Assembly: GCA_934358495.1 (NCBI GenBank)
Contig: CAKRKO010000070.1
Location: 1 to 15,003, forward strand
DNA length: 15,003 nucleotides
Origin: an uncultured Eubacterium sp.
GTDB lineage: Bacteria; Bacillota; Clostridia; Lachnospirales; Lachnospiraceae
Direction: 5' to 3'
Part shown: positions 1 to 8,618 of the stretch, in pieces
How the letters are laid out: the number at the start of each line of letters is the position of its first letter
Position numbering within the stretch: the stretch's first letter is position 1
Notes under the pieces: generated by a model
What the model was told of the DNA's origin: nothing
The model's database searches: none
What the model saw: the letters and a program-made list of their open reading frames with translations, nothing else
Made by a program: the position numbers and the translations under genes

Positions 1-245
1 AGAAAAAGGGTATTTTGTATACCAATACGGTACTCTCCTTTTTTATCGGAGCATGCTATGGTGCAGTAGCAGTCAATGCGTTTGCAGTGCGTGCGGCATA
101 TCTTGGATTTGTGCCGCTGACAACCGGTTGGATTCTGGTGGTAAAACACAGCATGGTACTTGAATCGGAACGTCCGCAGGAAATTGCAAAAGAAGCAGCG
201 ACAGAACTGGAAGATGCAGAACTTCTGGAGGCAGAACAGAAGTAA
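1..245 (+). CDS. C-terminal part of a membrane protein, probably DUF1275/YoaK family (5' end outside window)
   Basis: The frame is open from the left edge (first full codon at base 3), so this is the end of a longer gene. The TTG at 15-17 is in frame but is unlikely to be the true start. The visible 81 residues hold one clear hydrophobic stretch that is glycine and alanine rich (FFIGACYGAVAVNAFAVRAA), a second one (LGFVPLTTGWILVV), and then a charged, Glu-rich tail ending LEAEQK. A Gly-rich helix followed by a final hydrophobic helix is how DUF1275 (YoaK) membrane proteins end. That family has about six helices and no firmly established function. The assignment is pattern recognition on a fragment; any multi-helix permease would also fit. 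A terminator follows at 345-384, so the gene ends a transcription unit separate from the kinase operon. Confidence 0.5.
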   Translation, partial: KKGILYTNTVLSFFIGACYGAVAVNAFAVRAAYLGFVPLTTGWILVVKHSMVLESERPQEIAKEAATELEDAELLEAEQK

Positions 246-269
246 AATACGAAATAAAGGTTTTTAAAC

Positions 270-341
270 ATGGTATTTTACAAGACCAATTATGCGCAGG
301 AACTTCAGGATGAAGGAATTGATACCATATTGAAAAAGTAA
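270..341 (+). CDS. Possible 23-residue peptide ORF
   Basis: ATG at 270 opens a 23-codon frame (begins MVFYKTNYAQEL, ends DTILKK) that stops 3 nt before the terminator stem. An AAAGG at 256-260 lies 9 nt upstream, which is acceptable as a ribosome binding site, and the gap from the membrane protein gene is only 24 nt. The peptide is polar, with no membrane segment and no family I recognise. It may be a real small protein co-transcribed with the upstream gene, a decayed remnant, or chance. Confidence is low because length and a moderate binding site are the only evidence. Confidence 0.25.
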   Translation: MVFYKTNYAQELQDEGIDTILKK

Positions 342-344
342 CCG

Positions 345-384
345 AAAACGGCAGTCTTAACGTTGTTTTGACTGTCGTTTTTTT
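345..384 (+). terminator. Intrinsic terminator after the membrane protein gene
   Basis: A 12-bp stem (arm 345-356 AAAACGGCAGTC, arm 370-381 GACTGTCGTTTT, one G-T wobble) encloses a 13-nt loop and runs into a T tract at 378-384. It separates the left-edge gene from the kinase operon. Confidence 0.88.
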
Positions 385-453
385 ATGAATTCGGAAGAAA
401 GGCTCGTGTAAGTGAATGTCCAAAGAAAGCCCACGGTTTCCCGGAAATATAAA

Positions 454-482
454 TTGTATTGATTTTCAAATAATGCTATACT
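454..482 (+). promoter_or_regulatory. Sigma-A-type extended -10 promoter of the kinase/T7SS operon
   Basis: The -35 TTGTAT (454-459) and -10 TATACT (477-482) are 17 nt apart, with TG one base upstream of the -10 (474-475, extended -10). The transcript would start near 489, giving a leader of about 30 nt before the kinase start. No operator-like repeat is evident. This is the only good promoter I see ahead of the eight-gene run that ends at 9839. Confidence 0.7.
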
Positions 483-509
483 TTAAATAATATACAGTAT
501 AAAAGTCCT

Positions 510-515
510 AGGGAG
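510..515 (+). promoter_or_regulatory. Ribosome binding site deciding the kinase start
   Basis: AGGGAG is 4 nt from the ATG at 520 and 7 nt from the in-frame ATG at 523. The spacing favours 523 as the main start; the products differ by one Met only. Confidence 0.6.
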
Positions 516-519
516 AATT

Positions 520-2928
520 ATGATGAAAGAGATAAACGAAGTATGGGCCGGCTGGCAGCCCGAATCGCTGATCGGTGAGGGGGGATTTGGAAAAGTCTAT
601 AAAGCGCGCAAAACTTTATTTGGAGAAGAGACATGGAGCGCTATCAAAGTAATTCACATTCCAAATGATCCGGCAGAGATAGCAGAGATGCGAGCATCTG
701 GTATGAGTGCAGCTAATATTCAGGAATATTATAAAGCAAGTGTGAAGCAGCTGGTGAACGAAATCAAGCTGATGGATAAGATGAAAACAGCCAGTCATAT
801 CGTAACGATTGAAGATTATGAAGTGGAAGAAGAGACAGAGACACTTGGCTGGACTATTTATATCCGAATGGAGCTTTTGACCAATTTAGCTACGCATATC
901 AAAGAAAAAGGTATGATGACACCGGATATTATTCAAATGGGAATCGATATTCTGACCGGACTGGAGTTTTGCCATGAGAGTAATCTGATTCACAGAGATA
1001 TCAAACCGGGCAATATATTTGTTTCTGATTTTGGCGAATATAAGATTGGTGATTTTGGTATTTCCAAGGAGATTGAGCGTACAAGTACGACGCTTTCACA
1101 AAAAGGAACGAAGACCTATATGGCGCCTGAGATCATCAGAATGGAACCATATGGAAAACTGGTCGATATCTATGCGCTTGGTCTGACTTTATATGAGATT
1201 TGTAACCATGGCCGTATGCCATTTTTGCCACCTTTTCCGCAGCCTTATTTCCCAATGGATCGGGAGAAGGCTATTTTGCAGAGGCTGGAAGGAAAGCCGC
1301 TCCCGGAGATTGCGGGAATTGGTCGACTCAACGATATTATTATGAAAGCGTGTGCATTTGATCCGAAGGACCGTTATCAGAGTGCAGCAGAGATGAAGGC
1401 AGACCTTCAGGCGTTGGCGAAGGAACAACCGCAGCCTTCAAAGCAGCCGGAACAGCCAAAAGATGCAGATATTGATAAAACGGTATATTCTGTCGGAATC
1501 GATAATTTAAATGATATTGAAAAATTTTTGAAAGGTATGAAAACAGGAGATAAACCAGACGATACACCGAAAGAGCCATCTTCTGTTCCGAAGCCGGAAG
1601 AACCATCCAAACCAGAGGAAGAGAAAAAATATAAAATAGATAAAGAACAGATTTTAGCATATGTATTGCAGAAATTCTGGGAAAACGAGGGGATCAGATT
1701 ACAGGATGATTCTCTGACCCTGATGCGTGTACAGGAAGCTTGTGTAAAAGCCCAGGTTGTCATGGAAAAAGAAGGGGAATACCACATGGAAATTCCTTAC
1801 ATCACGATCACTGACGAAGGTGCAAAAAATCTGGATATGATGATTTTTGCAGAGAATCTGATTTCTTCTGAAGATGGGTCGGATAATTCGTCTGCAGGAG
1901 GAAATAAAAACGAGGATTCTTTGCAGCAGTTTTGTATTAATTGCAAAAATATAGCATACCTCTTTTTCCCGCATGGATATTTTTGCCCATCCTGCCATCA
2001 GTTGTTTTTGACAAAGGAAACAGAAAAAAGTCTGGAAATGAAAGAAATCTGGGATGATACCGTTTCTTTAGGTACACCGGAAGAAAGAGTGTTTTTCTAT
2101 CGAAGACTTTTGAAAGTGGATGAGAATAGCGCACAGGTGCATTTGCGTCTGGCAGGAAGTCTGCAGGAGCTTGGGAAAAAAGCGGATGCATTTCAGCATT
2201 TGCAGGAAGCAGTGAAGTTAGACAAGCGGGATGCAGCGATTTATCATCAGCTTGCAAGTTATTACATAGAACAGAATGATTATCAGATGGCATTTAGTCA
2301 TGAAGAAAAAGCATATGATTTGTGGCAAAAGGGACAGTGTACGATAAATTCTGTAGAAAAGATGATGTATCAGAATTTTGCACTTTATTATGAAAAGCAG
2401 GGAGATTCGAAACGTGCATTTGAATTCCTGATAAAGGCAAAAAAAGCAGGATTACCAGTGGCAGCTGTTGATTCACTGATTAAGAATTATCAGATTGGTC
2501 TGGCATATACCAGAGCACAGATTTCAGAGATTATTGAAGCACACCGGGCAGATTTTGGATTTGGAAATAAGAAGAATCTGTCGGAACAGCCGAATAATAA
2601 AATCCGTGAAATGTTTGGAATTCCGGCAAATGAAATCATTTACCAGCATATATCACCGATGAAAGGCGGTGCAATGCGGGGAATGGTACTGGCAGCAGAC
2701 AGATTTTACTTTTGTTCTGAGAAAGAACCGCAGGGATATTTTGTTATTAATTATATTCATTTATCATACAATCGTAACATTTCACAAGATGGAAAAAATA
2801 TTGTGATTTCTAATGTTTTTTCCAAGAAGGCAGGTGCCACGGGAGATGCTGTGATCAGCGTGGGTGGCGATGCGGCAAACAGTATGCAGGTGCTGCAGGA
2901 AATTCAGCAGTTGTATACAGTGGAATAA
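520..2928 (+). CDS. Soluble Ser/Thr protein kinase with DnaK-like segment, zinc ribbon, TPRs and C-terminal beta domain
   Basis: An 802-residue Hanks-type kinase. The catalytic domain (about 12-300) is complete: glycine loop GEGGFG 19-24, ATP-anchoring Lys43, catalytic loop HRDIKPGN 158-165 (Asp160), DFG 178-180 and APE 202-204. A Pro/Glu/Lys-rich linker (303-370) follows. Residues about 373-448 then align almost gap-free with the IIB region of the DnaK ATPase domain (shared RxxEA, KA and PYIT positions). Next come a CxxC-CxxC zinc ribbon (Cys472, 475, 489, 492), TPR-like helical repeats (about 520-660), and a beta-rich C-terminus (about 692-802) that resembles a bacterial PH/GRAM-type fold; this last point is inference. 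There is no membrane helix and there are no PASTA repeats, so it is unlike PrkC/Stk1 and probably cytosolic or recruited to membrane partners. It is first in the operon, with its phosphatase 6 nt downstream and an FHA-containing EssC after that. It probably phosphorylates Ser/Thr on the secretion machinery. The kinase call is near certain; the target is inferred. Confidence 0.93.
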   Translation: MMKEINEVWAGWQPESLIGEGGFGKVYKARKTLFGEETWSAIKVIHIPNDPAEIAEMRASGMSAANIQEYYKASVKQLVNEIKLMDKMKTASHIVTIEDYEVEEETETLGWTIYIRMELLTNLATHIKEKGMMTPDIIQMGIDILTGLEFCHESNLIHRDIKPGNIFVSDFGEYKIGDFGISKEIERTSTTLSQKGTKTYMAPEIIRMEPYGKLVDIYALGLTLYEICNHGRMPFLPPFPQPYFPMDREKAILQRLEGKPLPEIAGIGRLNDIIMKACAFDPKDRYQSAAEMKADLQALAKEQPQPSKQPEQPKDADIDKTVYSVGIDNLNDIEKFLKGMKTGDKPDDTPKEPSSVPKPEEPSKPEEEKKYKIDKEQILAYVLQKFWENEGIRLQDDSLTLMRVQEACVKAQVVMEKEGEYHMEIPYITITDEGAKNLDMMIFAENLISSEDGSDNSSAGGNKNEDSLQQFCINCKNIAYLFFPHGYFCPSCHQLFLTKETEKSLEMKEIWDDTVSLGTPEERVFFYRRLLKVDENSAQVHLRLAGSLQELGKKADAFQHLQEAVKLDKRDAAIYHQLASYYIEQNDYQMAFSHEEKAYDLWQKGQCTINSVEKMMYQNFALYYEKQGDSKRAFEFLIKAKKAGLPVAAVDSLIKNYQIGLAYTRAQISEIIEAHRADFGFGNKKNLSEQPNNKIREMFGIPANEIIYQHISPMKGGAMRGMVLAADRFYFCSEKEPQGYFVINYIHLSYNRNISQDGKNIVISNVFSKKAGATGDAVISVGGDAANSMQVLQEIQQLYTVE
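1636..1863 (+). other. DnaK/Hsp70 ATPase-domain-like segment inside the kinase gene
   Basis: Kinase residues about 373-448 match, from memory of E. coli DnaK, the stretch beginning near INYLVEEF and running through DPLAMQRLKEAAEKAK and LPYIT. The kinase has DSLTLMRVQEACVKAQ and IPYIT at the same spacing, and roughly a quarter of about 73 aligned positions are identical. No Hsp70 phosphate-binding motif (DLGTT-like) or substrate-binding domain is present, so this is an isolated subdomain and not a fused chaperone. In DnaK this region contributes to the contact with the nucleotide exchange factor GrpE. Confidence 0.7.
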
Positions 2929-2934
2929 TAAAGG

Positions 2935-3747
2935 ATGCAGGAAAACGTGAGCAGAAGGAAGTATAAAATAGATGCTTGTGTTGCCACAGATGCAGGCAGG
3001 ATCAGAGTGCAAAATGAAGATAATTTTATTTTTGCAGGGCAGATGAATGAAACGGGAGCATCCCGTCTGGAGTTTTGGCGGGAGCTTGAGATGACACAGC
3101 CTGTAGTGTTTGGCGTTTTTGACGGCATGGGTGGAGAAGCATATGGAGAGAGAGCGTCTTTTCTCATGGCAGATACCTGTCAGCAATACCGGCTTCATGC
3201 CGGTTACCTAAAGGAAGATGCAAAAGCACTCTGTTGCATCGGAAATGAGCGTGTGTGCCGGGAAGAAGAACAACGTAAGGCGTCCATGGGTACAACGGCA
3301 AGTATGATTATTTTTCATGAAAACGCATTGATCTGTAATGTGGGAGACAGTCCGATTTTTTTATATCGAGGCAGAATGTTATATCCAATCTACGAAGAGC
3401 ATACAGAGAGGCGATTGTATGAGCAACTCCATATGGGAGAGGTGCTGAATAAAAATCAAAAGTATCGTTTGCTGCAAAATATTGGAATGACAGAAGATGA
3501 TCTGGTCATACAGCCTTACATCGATACAGTAGAACTTCAGGACAAGGATATTTTTCTTATTTGCAGTGACGGTCTTACCGATATGGTAGGAGAAGCTGAG
3601 ATAAAAAACTGTCTGAACAGTTATGGAAAACAATGTGCATCCGAACTTGTTCGGCTGGCACTTGAGGCAGGTGGCAGAGATAATATTACTGTGATCTGCG
3701 CAGGGATCTCGCAACTGGAACAACAGCGGGAAGCAGAGGAGATATGA
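2935..3747 (+). CDS. PP2C-type Ser/Thr protein phosphatase
   Basis: A 270-residue single-domain PPM phosphatase of the Stp1/PrpC type; the usual length is 240-260. Visible motifs are DAGRIRVQNED (19-29), the metal-binding DGMGG (63-67), MGTTAS (118-123), NVGDS (135-139), SDGLTD (211-216) and the C-terminal GGRDN (246-250, Asp249). The metal-binding aspartates are therefore in place, and it should hydrolyse phospho-Ser/Thr with Mn2+ or Mg2+ in the cytoplasm. It has no membrane helix. The gene begins 6 nt after the kinase stop and ends 1 nt before the EssC-like gene, so it is the natural antagonist of the kinase. Start choice is uncertain: the AAAGG before ATG 2935 touches the start codon, while GTG at 2947 has an AGGA at better spacing and would remove four residues without affecting the domain. 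Confidence 0.95.
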   Translation: MQENVSRRKYKIDACVATDAGRIRVQNEDNFIFAGQMNETGASRLEFWRELEMTQPVVFGVFDGMGGEAYGERASFLMADTCQQYRLHAGYLKEDAKALCCIGNERVCREEEQRKASMGTTASMIIFHENALICNVGDSPIFLYRGRMLYPIYEEHTERRLYEQLHMGEVLNKNQKYRLLQNIGMTEDDLVIQPYIDTVELQDKDIFLICSDGLTDMVGEAEIKNCLNSYGKQCASELVRLALEAGGRDNITVICAGISQLEQQREAEEI

Positions 3748-3748
3748 G

Positions 3749-6700
3749 ATGGGAGATATGTTCGAAGATACATTTGGAAATATGGAAACGTCCCTGTATG
3801 AAGTGCAGGAACCAACAGGTATTCATGCATATTTGTTTGGGGAAACAACGGAAATTGTCCGTTTGCCGGTTTATCCGGAAGGTAAATATTTTTTCAATCA
3901 TAATGAGGATTTGCTCTATATAGAAGGTTCCGATGAGAAGTGGCGGATCCATGCCGGAAAAGACAGCAGTTTTTTTATAAAGGATAAGAGCTTTCGTAAG
4001 TTGTCATTAAAAGACAAGACCATGACATTGGTAAAAACAGGAGATAAATTCCAGTTTTTCTACTGCGAATATGCAAATCAGGATAGTTTAAAATATCATA
4101 ATTATTTTGTACAGGGTACAGAGAAAATCCGTGTCGGAAAAAATTCTGACAACGATATTGTTTATCATAATAGTATTATTTCGGATTATTCTTTTGCACT
4201 GCAAAAAAAAGGAATGAACTGGGAACTGTGTGATTGTAAGGATGATCTGTTTATTTATATTAATGGACGGCGTATGAACAAGAAATTGCTGGAACCGGGA
4301 GATATCATCCTATTTCTTGGACTCAGGATTATCGTAGGGTATCAGTATTTTGCGATCAGTGACGGGAATATGCGGACCAGTGTGAATCATTCCTGCCTGT
4401 ATCTGGTTGATTCTCCGGAGAAACTGGTGACGGGGCGTGAGAGCAGTGAAGAAAAACGTCAGGAGACATTTTTTAACCGTTCTCCGAGAAGAAGAATGCC
4501 GATGGAACCGCAGGAGATCCGATTTGAGGCACCACCGATGTCGTTAAACGGTGATAAAATCCCGTTGTTGCTCCGTATGGGAAGTTCTATGGTTACTTCA
4601 GGAAAATCATTATTGATGGGAAATTTCACATCCATGATCTCATCTGTAGTATTTCCAATCCTGAATTCTAAGTATACAGAGAAAGAAAAGAAAGAATACG
4701 AGGAGCGCAGACAGCAGAAGTATTCCAAGTATCTGCAGGAAAAAGAAAAGGAAATCCTGCTCGAAAAAGTAAACGAAGAACAGGTATTAAAATATAATTA
4801 TCCGGGTGTAAACAACGTACTTGATTTCGCGGACAGCAAAATGCGTCTGTGGGAACGGCGAAATACAGATGACGATTTCATGAATATCCGCATCGGTTAC
4901 GGAGATATGCCGATCCTGGCTGAGTATAATTATCAGAAAGAACGTTTTATGCTGGATGAGGATGAGCTGGAAAAGAAAATGTATGAGTTGATCCAGCGGC
5001 CGGTCGCACTGGAAGACGTACCGATCATGAATTCTTTCCTGGAACATCCTGTCTGCGGTGTCTCAGGTCCGAAAAAGAAGCGGATGGAATTTGTGCAGCG
5101 TCTGATCGCACAGATTGTCATGACACACAGTTATGATGAAGTAAAATTGCTGATCCTGGCCGAAGAAGAGGACTTAGATGAGCTTGGAAGTTATGTCCGT
5201 TATCTGCCGCATGTGTGGGATGATCAGAGAACGTTGCGTTTCCTGGCAACCAATACAACAGACGGATTCCAGCTGAGTGAATATCTGAAAAATGAGCTGA
5301 GCGAGGATATGAAACGAGGTCGGGAGCTGAAGAAACTTTTGAAAGACCGGCCGTATTATATGGTTCTTGCGTTTGATAAAAAAATATATGACAGCATGGA
5401 AATTCTGAAAGAAGTGATCAAGCATGACCAGAATCTCGGTGTAGGTATTCTTACAATTTTTGATAATATACCAAAAGACTGCTCCAAGATTTTTGCACTT
5501 GGTTCCGGCGAGGAGCATTCTGTCATACATATTAACGAGTTGGACAAGAAAGATGTACATTTCCATATTGATCCGTGTGCAGGTAATGTGGAAGAAGATG
5601 CAATGAATAAAATATCCAATATGTATCTGAAACTGATCACCAGTACGTATACATTGCCGAAAATGATCACATTTATGGAAATGTTTAATGTTGGAAAAAT
5701 TGAGCATCTGAATCCGTTACAGCGGTGGAAAACGAGCAATCCGGTCAAAACATTAAGCACACCGATCGGTGTTGCGACAGATGGAAGTCTGTTTGAACTG
5801 GATCTGCATCAGAAATTCCAGGGCCCTCATGGTCTGATCGCCGGTATGACGGGATCAGGAAAGAGTGAGTTTATTATCACGTATATTCTTTCTCTTGCGA
5901 TCAATTATCATCCGTATGAAGTGTCATTTCTCCTGATCGATTATAAAGGAGGCGGCCTTGCCGGTGCGTTTGAGGACAAACAGAGAGGAATCCGGCTGCC
6001 GCATCTGGTAGGAACGATTACAAACCTGGATGGAGCAATGATCCAACGTTCCCTGATGTCTATTGAAAGTGAACTGACCAGACGTCAGAAGATTTTTAAC
6101 GAGGTAAAAAGTATTACAGGGGAATCTTCCATTGATATTTATAGCTACCAGAGTCTGTATCGGAATAAAATTGTGGAAGAACCAATGCCGCATCTGTTTA
6201 TTATTGCAGATGAGTTTGCGGAAATGAAGCAGCAGCAGCCGGAATTTATGGAAAAACTGATCAGTACAGCGCGAATTGGACGAAGCCTCGGTGTGCATCT
6301 GATCCTGGCGACTCAGAAACCGTCCGGTGTTGTAAATGACCAGATCCGAAGTAATACAAAATTCCGCGTATGCTTAAAAGTACAGGATAAATCAGACAGT
6401 ATGGATATGCTCAAGCGTCCGGAGGCCGCAGAATTAAAAGATACCGGTCGTTTTTATCTGCAGGTTGGATATGATGAGTTTTTTGCACTGGGACAGTCTG
6501 CGTGGGCAGGTGCACTCTATCAGCCACAGGATACGGTAGTTCGACAGAAAGATGAAAGTGTGCAGTTTATTGATGAACTCGGACAGACGATCCTGTCTAC
6601 GAGAAAGCAGGTAAAAGCAGCCAATACCGGAAAATCGCAGTTGACGGAGATTGTTACATATCTGTCAGAAATTGCGAAACGTGAGCAGATTGTGCCACGA

Positions 6701-8407
6701 CAATTGTGGGTAGAGCCATTGCCAAAGAAAATGGATGTGAAAGAGTTTGCAATGGAGCAGACAGCTGGAGATATCGTTCTTTCACTTGGATTATTGGATG
6801 ATCCTGCCCATCAGGAGCAGATGACATGGAAGTTTAATTTCACCGCCTGCAGAAATGTATGGATGGCAGGTGGCCTTGGATCTGGAAAAACAACCATGAT
6901 CCATACGATGTTACAGTCTTTGATGAAGCAGTATAAGGAATATCAGGTACAGTATTATGTATTGGATCCGGTAGGAAGAGGATTTTCCATGTATCGGAAA
7001 TCTCCGTACTGTGGTGCGGTAATTGATGAAGAAAGTATGGATAAGATCGGGCTTTTCTCAGATCTTGTGAAAGAAATCATCGCAGAAAGAAAAGAGATTT
7101 TGGCAAAATGTGAACTGACTACCTATGAAGAAGCCTGCACAAGTCCAAATGCACCGAAAATGCCATTGATCGTGATTTTTATTGATAATTTATTTGGGCT
7201 GAAGGTTACAAAAGTCGGGGAAGATTATTATTATAATCTGGCAGATTATCTGAAAGCCGGATGGAATTATGGTATTCGATATATCGTTACAACCGATCAT
7301 TTAAATGAGGCTACTATGAGGATCAAGCAGGAGCTTGGTGGGCGCATTGCATTTCAGTTAAAAGACAAGTATGAATATGAAGAGGTATTGGGATGCAGAT
7401 GTCAGTGCATTCCGGAGGAAATAGCCGGCAGAGGTGTTCTGAATGTGGATAGTGTATCCCTGAATTTCCAGGCAGCGATGTATGAGCCATTTAGTGATAA
7501 TGATGCACGTTATGATTTTTATCGCAGGACAATCGGTGAGACGGCAGGAAATACCGGGGAAATCTGGGCAAAACGTCTGCCATATATTGATCCGGAAGAG
7601 GAATATCAGACATTTTGTGATCAGTATCCGCAAGAAAGAATCCCATTGGGCTATGTGCTGAAAACAGCGAAACCGATCGCATTGCCGTTCCGTCAGTTTT
7701 CCATGCTGCCGATTTATTTCGGAAATCAATTGGGTGTGTCTGATGTGTTTGATAATCTCCTGTATGCATCTGAAAAAAACAGAATGATGCGTTATGTTAT
7801 AAAGCGTTCTGCACAGAGTGTTGTGCAGCTGCAGGACGATGATAAAACACAGGTGATCGAATGTACGGAAGAATCCCTGCAGCAGTTTTGTGATATGTTT
7901 GTGGCAGAAATGCAGGATCGAAGAAGTATTTATATGGATTATTGTAAAGAGAATCATCTTCATCCTGGAGCACTGCGCAGTGCTCTGGAAGCGCATACAT
8001 ATCTGGCAGAGGAAACAGAACCGGTACTTTTACTGATCGAGCGTTTTACAGATTTCCTGAAAGCATTGGGTGATGCCGGAGAAATCGTGATGGAAAGCAT
8101 ATTTAAGCTTGCTAAGAGATGTAATGTGTATATTATTGCTGGATTTTTACCAGGAGATGCGATACAATTAGAAGGTAATAGTGTGTATGAGCAGTTGGTT
8201 AAGGAACAGATGGTATTACTGTTTGGTGGACAATATGACAGGCAGGGACTTATCACACCGCTTCCACCTGAAATCTATAATGTGAAGAAAGAAATTCAGT
8301 ATAACCAGTTTGTAATGAAATATAATGGTTCCTTATATTCCCTGCAAATGCCATGTGGTAAGTTAAAATCCAAATATATCCATGAGGATGATAAACCGAT
8401 TATATAA
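3749..8407 (+). CDS. essC: EssC-type type VII secretion ATPase (FHA plus three FtsK/SpoIIIE-like domains)
   Basis: This 1552-residue protein has the order and size of EssC/YukBA, the T7SSb motor that drives WXG100-type substrates across the membrane. Its N-terminus carries a beta-rich region (about 25-110) and an FHA-like domain (about 125-200: RVGKNSDNDI, then ISDYSFAL). Residues 271-308 form a weakly hydrophobic membrane region, followed by a charged helix (EKKEYEERRQQKYSKYL). ATPase 1 (about 670-930) is intact: Walker A GMTGSGKS 699-706, Walker B LFIIADE 816-822, then RIGRSLG and LATQKP. ATPase 2 (about 1005-1250) has Walker A GGLGSGKT 1041-1048 but IDN (1145-1147) in place of Asp-Glu. ATPase 3 (about 1295-1552) has no P-loop and has Glu1431 at the Walker B aspartate. 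In EssC the later domains are commonly degenerate and bind substrate. ATG 3749 is chosen because AGAGGAGA (3735-3742) lies 6 nt upstream. It follows the phosphatase by 1 nt. Confidence 0.93.
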   Translation: MGDMFEDTFGNMETSLYEVQEPTGIHAYLFGETTEIVRLPVYPEGKYFFNHNEDLLYIEGSDEKWRIHAGKDSSFFIKDKSFRKLSLKDKTMTLVKTGDKFQFFYCEYANQDSLKYHNYFVQGTEKIRVGKNSDNDIVYHNSIISDYSFALQKKGMNWELCDCKDDLFIYINGRRMNKKLLEPGDIILFLGLRIIVGYQYFAISDGNMRTSVNHSCLYLVDSPEKLVTGRESSEEKRQETFFNRSPRRRMPMEPQEIRFEAPPMSLNGDKIPLLLRMGSSMVTSGKSLLMGNFTSMISSVVFPILNSKYTEKEKKEYEERRQQKYSKYLQEKEKEILLEKVNEEQVLKYNYPGVNNVLDFADSKMRLWERRNTDDDFMNIRIGYGDMPILAEYNYQKERFMLDEDELEKKMYELIQRPVALEDVPIMNSFLEHPVCGVSGPKKKRMEFVQRLIAQIVMTHSYDEVKLLILAEEEDLDELGSYVRYLPHVWDDQRTLRFLATNTTDGFQLSEYLKNELSEDMKRGRELKKLLKDRPYYMVLAFDKKIYDSMEILKEVIKHDQNLGVGILTIFDNIPKDCSKIFALGSGEEHSVIHINELDKKDVHFHIDPCAGNVEEDAMNKISNMYLKLITSTYTLPKMITFMEMFNVGKIEHLNPLQRWKTSNPVKTLSTPIGVATDGSLFELDLHQKFQGPHGLIAGMTGSGKSEFIITYILSLAINYHPYEVSFLLIDYKGGGLAGAFEDKQRGIRLPHLVGTITNLDGAMIQRSLMSIESELTRRQKIFNEVKSITGESSIDIYSYQSLYRNKIVEEPMPHLFIIADEFAEMKQQQPEFMEKLISTARIGRSLGVHLILATQKPSGVVNDQIRSNTKFRVCLKVQDKSDSMDMLKRPEAAELKDTGRFYLQVGYDEFFALGQSAWAGALYQPQDTVVRQKDESVQFIDELGQTILSTRKQVKAANTGKSQLTEIVTYLSEIAKREQIVPRQLWVEPLPKKMDVKEFAMEQTAGDIVLSLGLLDDPAHQEQMTWKFNFTACRNVWMAGGLGSGKTTMIHTMLQSLMKQYKEYQVQYYVLDPVGRGFSMYRKSPYCGAVIDEESMDKIGLFSDLVKEIIAERKEILAKCELTTYEEACTSPNAPKMPLIVIFIDNLFGLKVTKVGEDYYYNLADYLKAGWNYGIRYIVTTDHLNEATMRIKQELGGRIAFQLKDKYEYEEVLGCRCQCIPEEIAGRGVLNVDSVSLNFQAAMYEPFSDNDARYDFYRRTIGETAGNTGEIWAKRLPYIDPEEEYQTFCDQYPQERIPLGYVLKTAKPIALPFRQFSMLPIYFGNQLGVSDVFDNLLYASEKNRMMRYVIKRSAQSVVQLQDDDKTQVIECTEESLQQFCDMFVAEMQDRRSIYMDYCKENHLHPGALRSALEAHTYLAEETEPVLLLIERFTDFLKALGDAGEIVMESIFKLAKRCNVYIIAGFLPGDAIQLEGNSVYEQLVKEQMVLLFGGQYDRQGLITPLPPEIYNVKKEIQYNQFVMKYNGSLYSLQMPCGKLKSKYIHEDDKPII

Positions 8408-8412
8408 GAGCT

Positions 8413-8586
8413 ATGAATGAAGAATTATTGAAAATGGTACATGAGTGTGATGCGTTGTCAGATCAGTTAGAGAATGATTATGTTCAGTTGCACAGATATC
8501 TAAAAGGTGATATCTATGATGCATATCGAGAGTTGGTTCAGTCTGAACAGCGTTTACTGCAAAAAGTAAAAAGAAATCTTTACTAA
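8413..8586 (+). CDS. Small helical protein of 57 residues in the T7SS operon
   Basis: ATG 8413 opens a 57-codon frame that fills the gap after the EssC-like gene (5 nt spacing). The protein begins MNEELLKMVHECDALSDQL and ends LLQKVKRNLY, with an acidic first half and a basic end. Leu, Val and Tyr recur at heptad-like distances, so one or two amphipathic helices are likely. There is no signal peptide, membrane segment or WXG motif. The ribosome binding site is weak (AAGAG just upstream), so it may be translationally coupled to EssC. I do not recognise a family. Its position among WXG100-sized genes suggests a secretion partner or chaperone; that is inference from context only. Confidence 0.65.
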   Translation: MNEELLKMVHECDALSDQLENDYVQLHRYLKGDIYDAYRELVQSEQRLLQKVKRNLY

Positions 8587-8618
8587 TTAGTAGAGAGAAG
8601 GGGGAATGTGCATAACTT

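Noticed and set aside
7358..7996. 212-codon minus-strand ORF inside the EssC-like gene
   Set aside because: It is antisense to a well-supported ATPase gene, its composition is His/Ile/Cys-rich as expected of a shadow frame, and it has no ribosome binding site or family resemblance. The other antisense frames in this gene (for example 5174-5707) were rejected for the same reasons.
7640..8407. Third FtsK-like domain of EssC as a sign of gene decay
   Set aside because: Loss of the P-loop in the last EssC ATPase domain is common in the family, and the reading frame is intact, so this is not treated as pseudogenisation.
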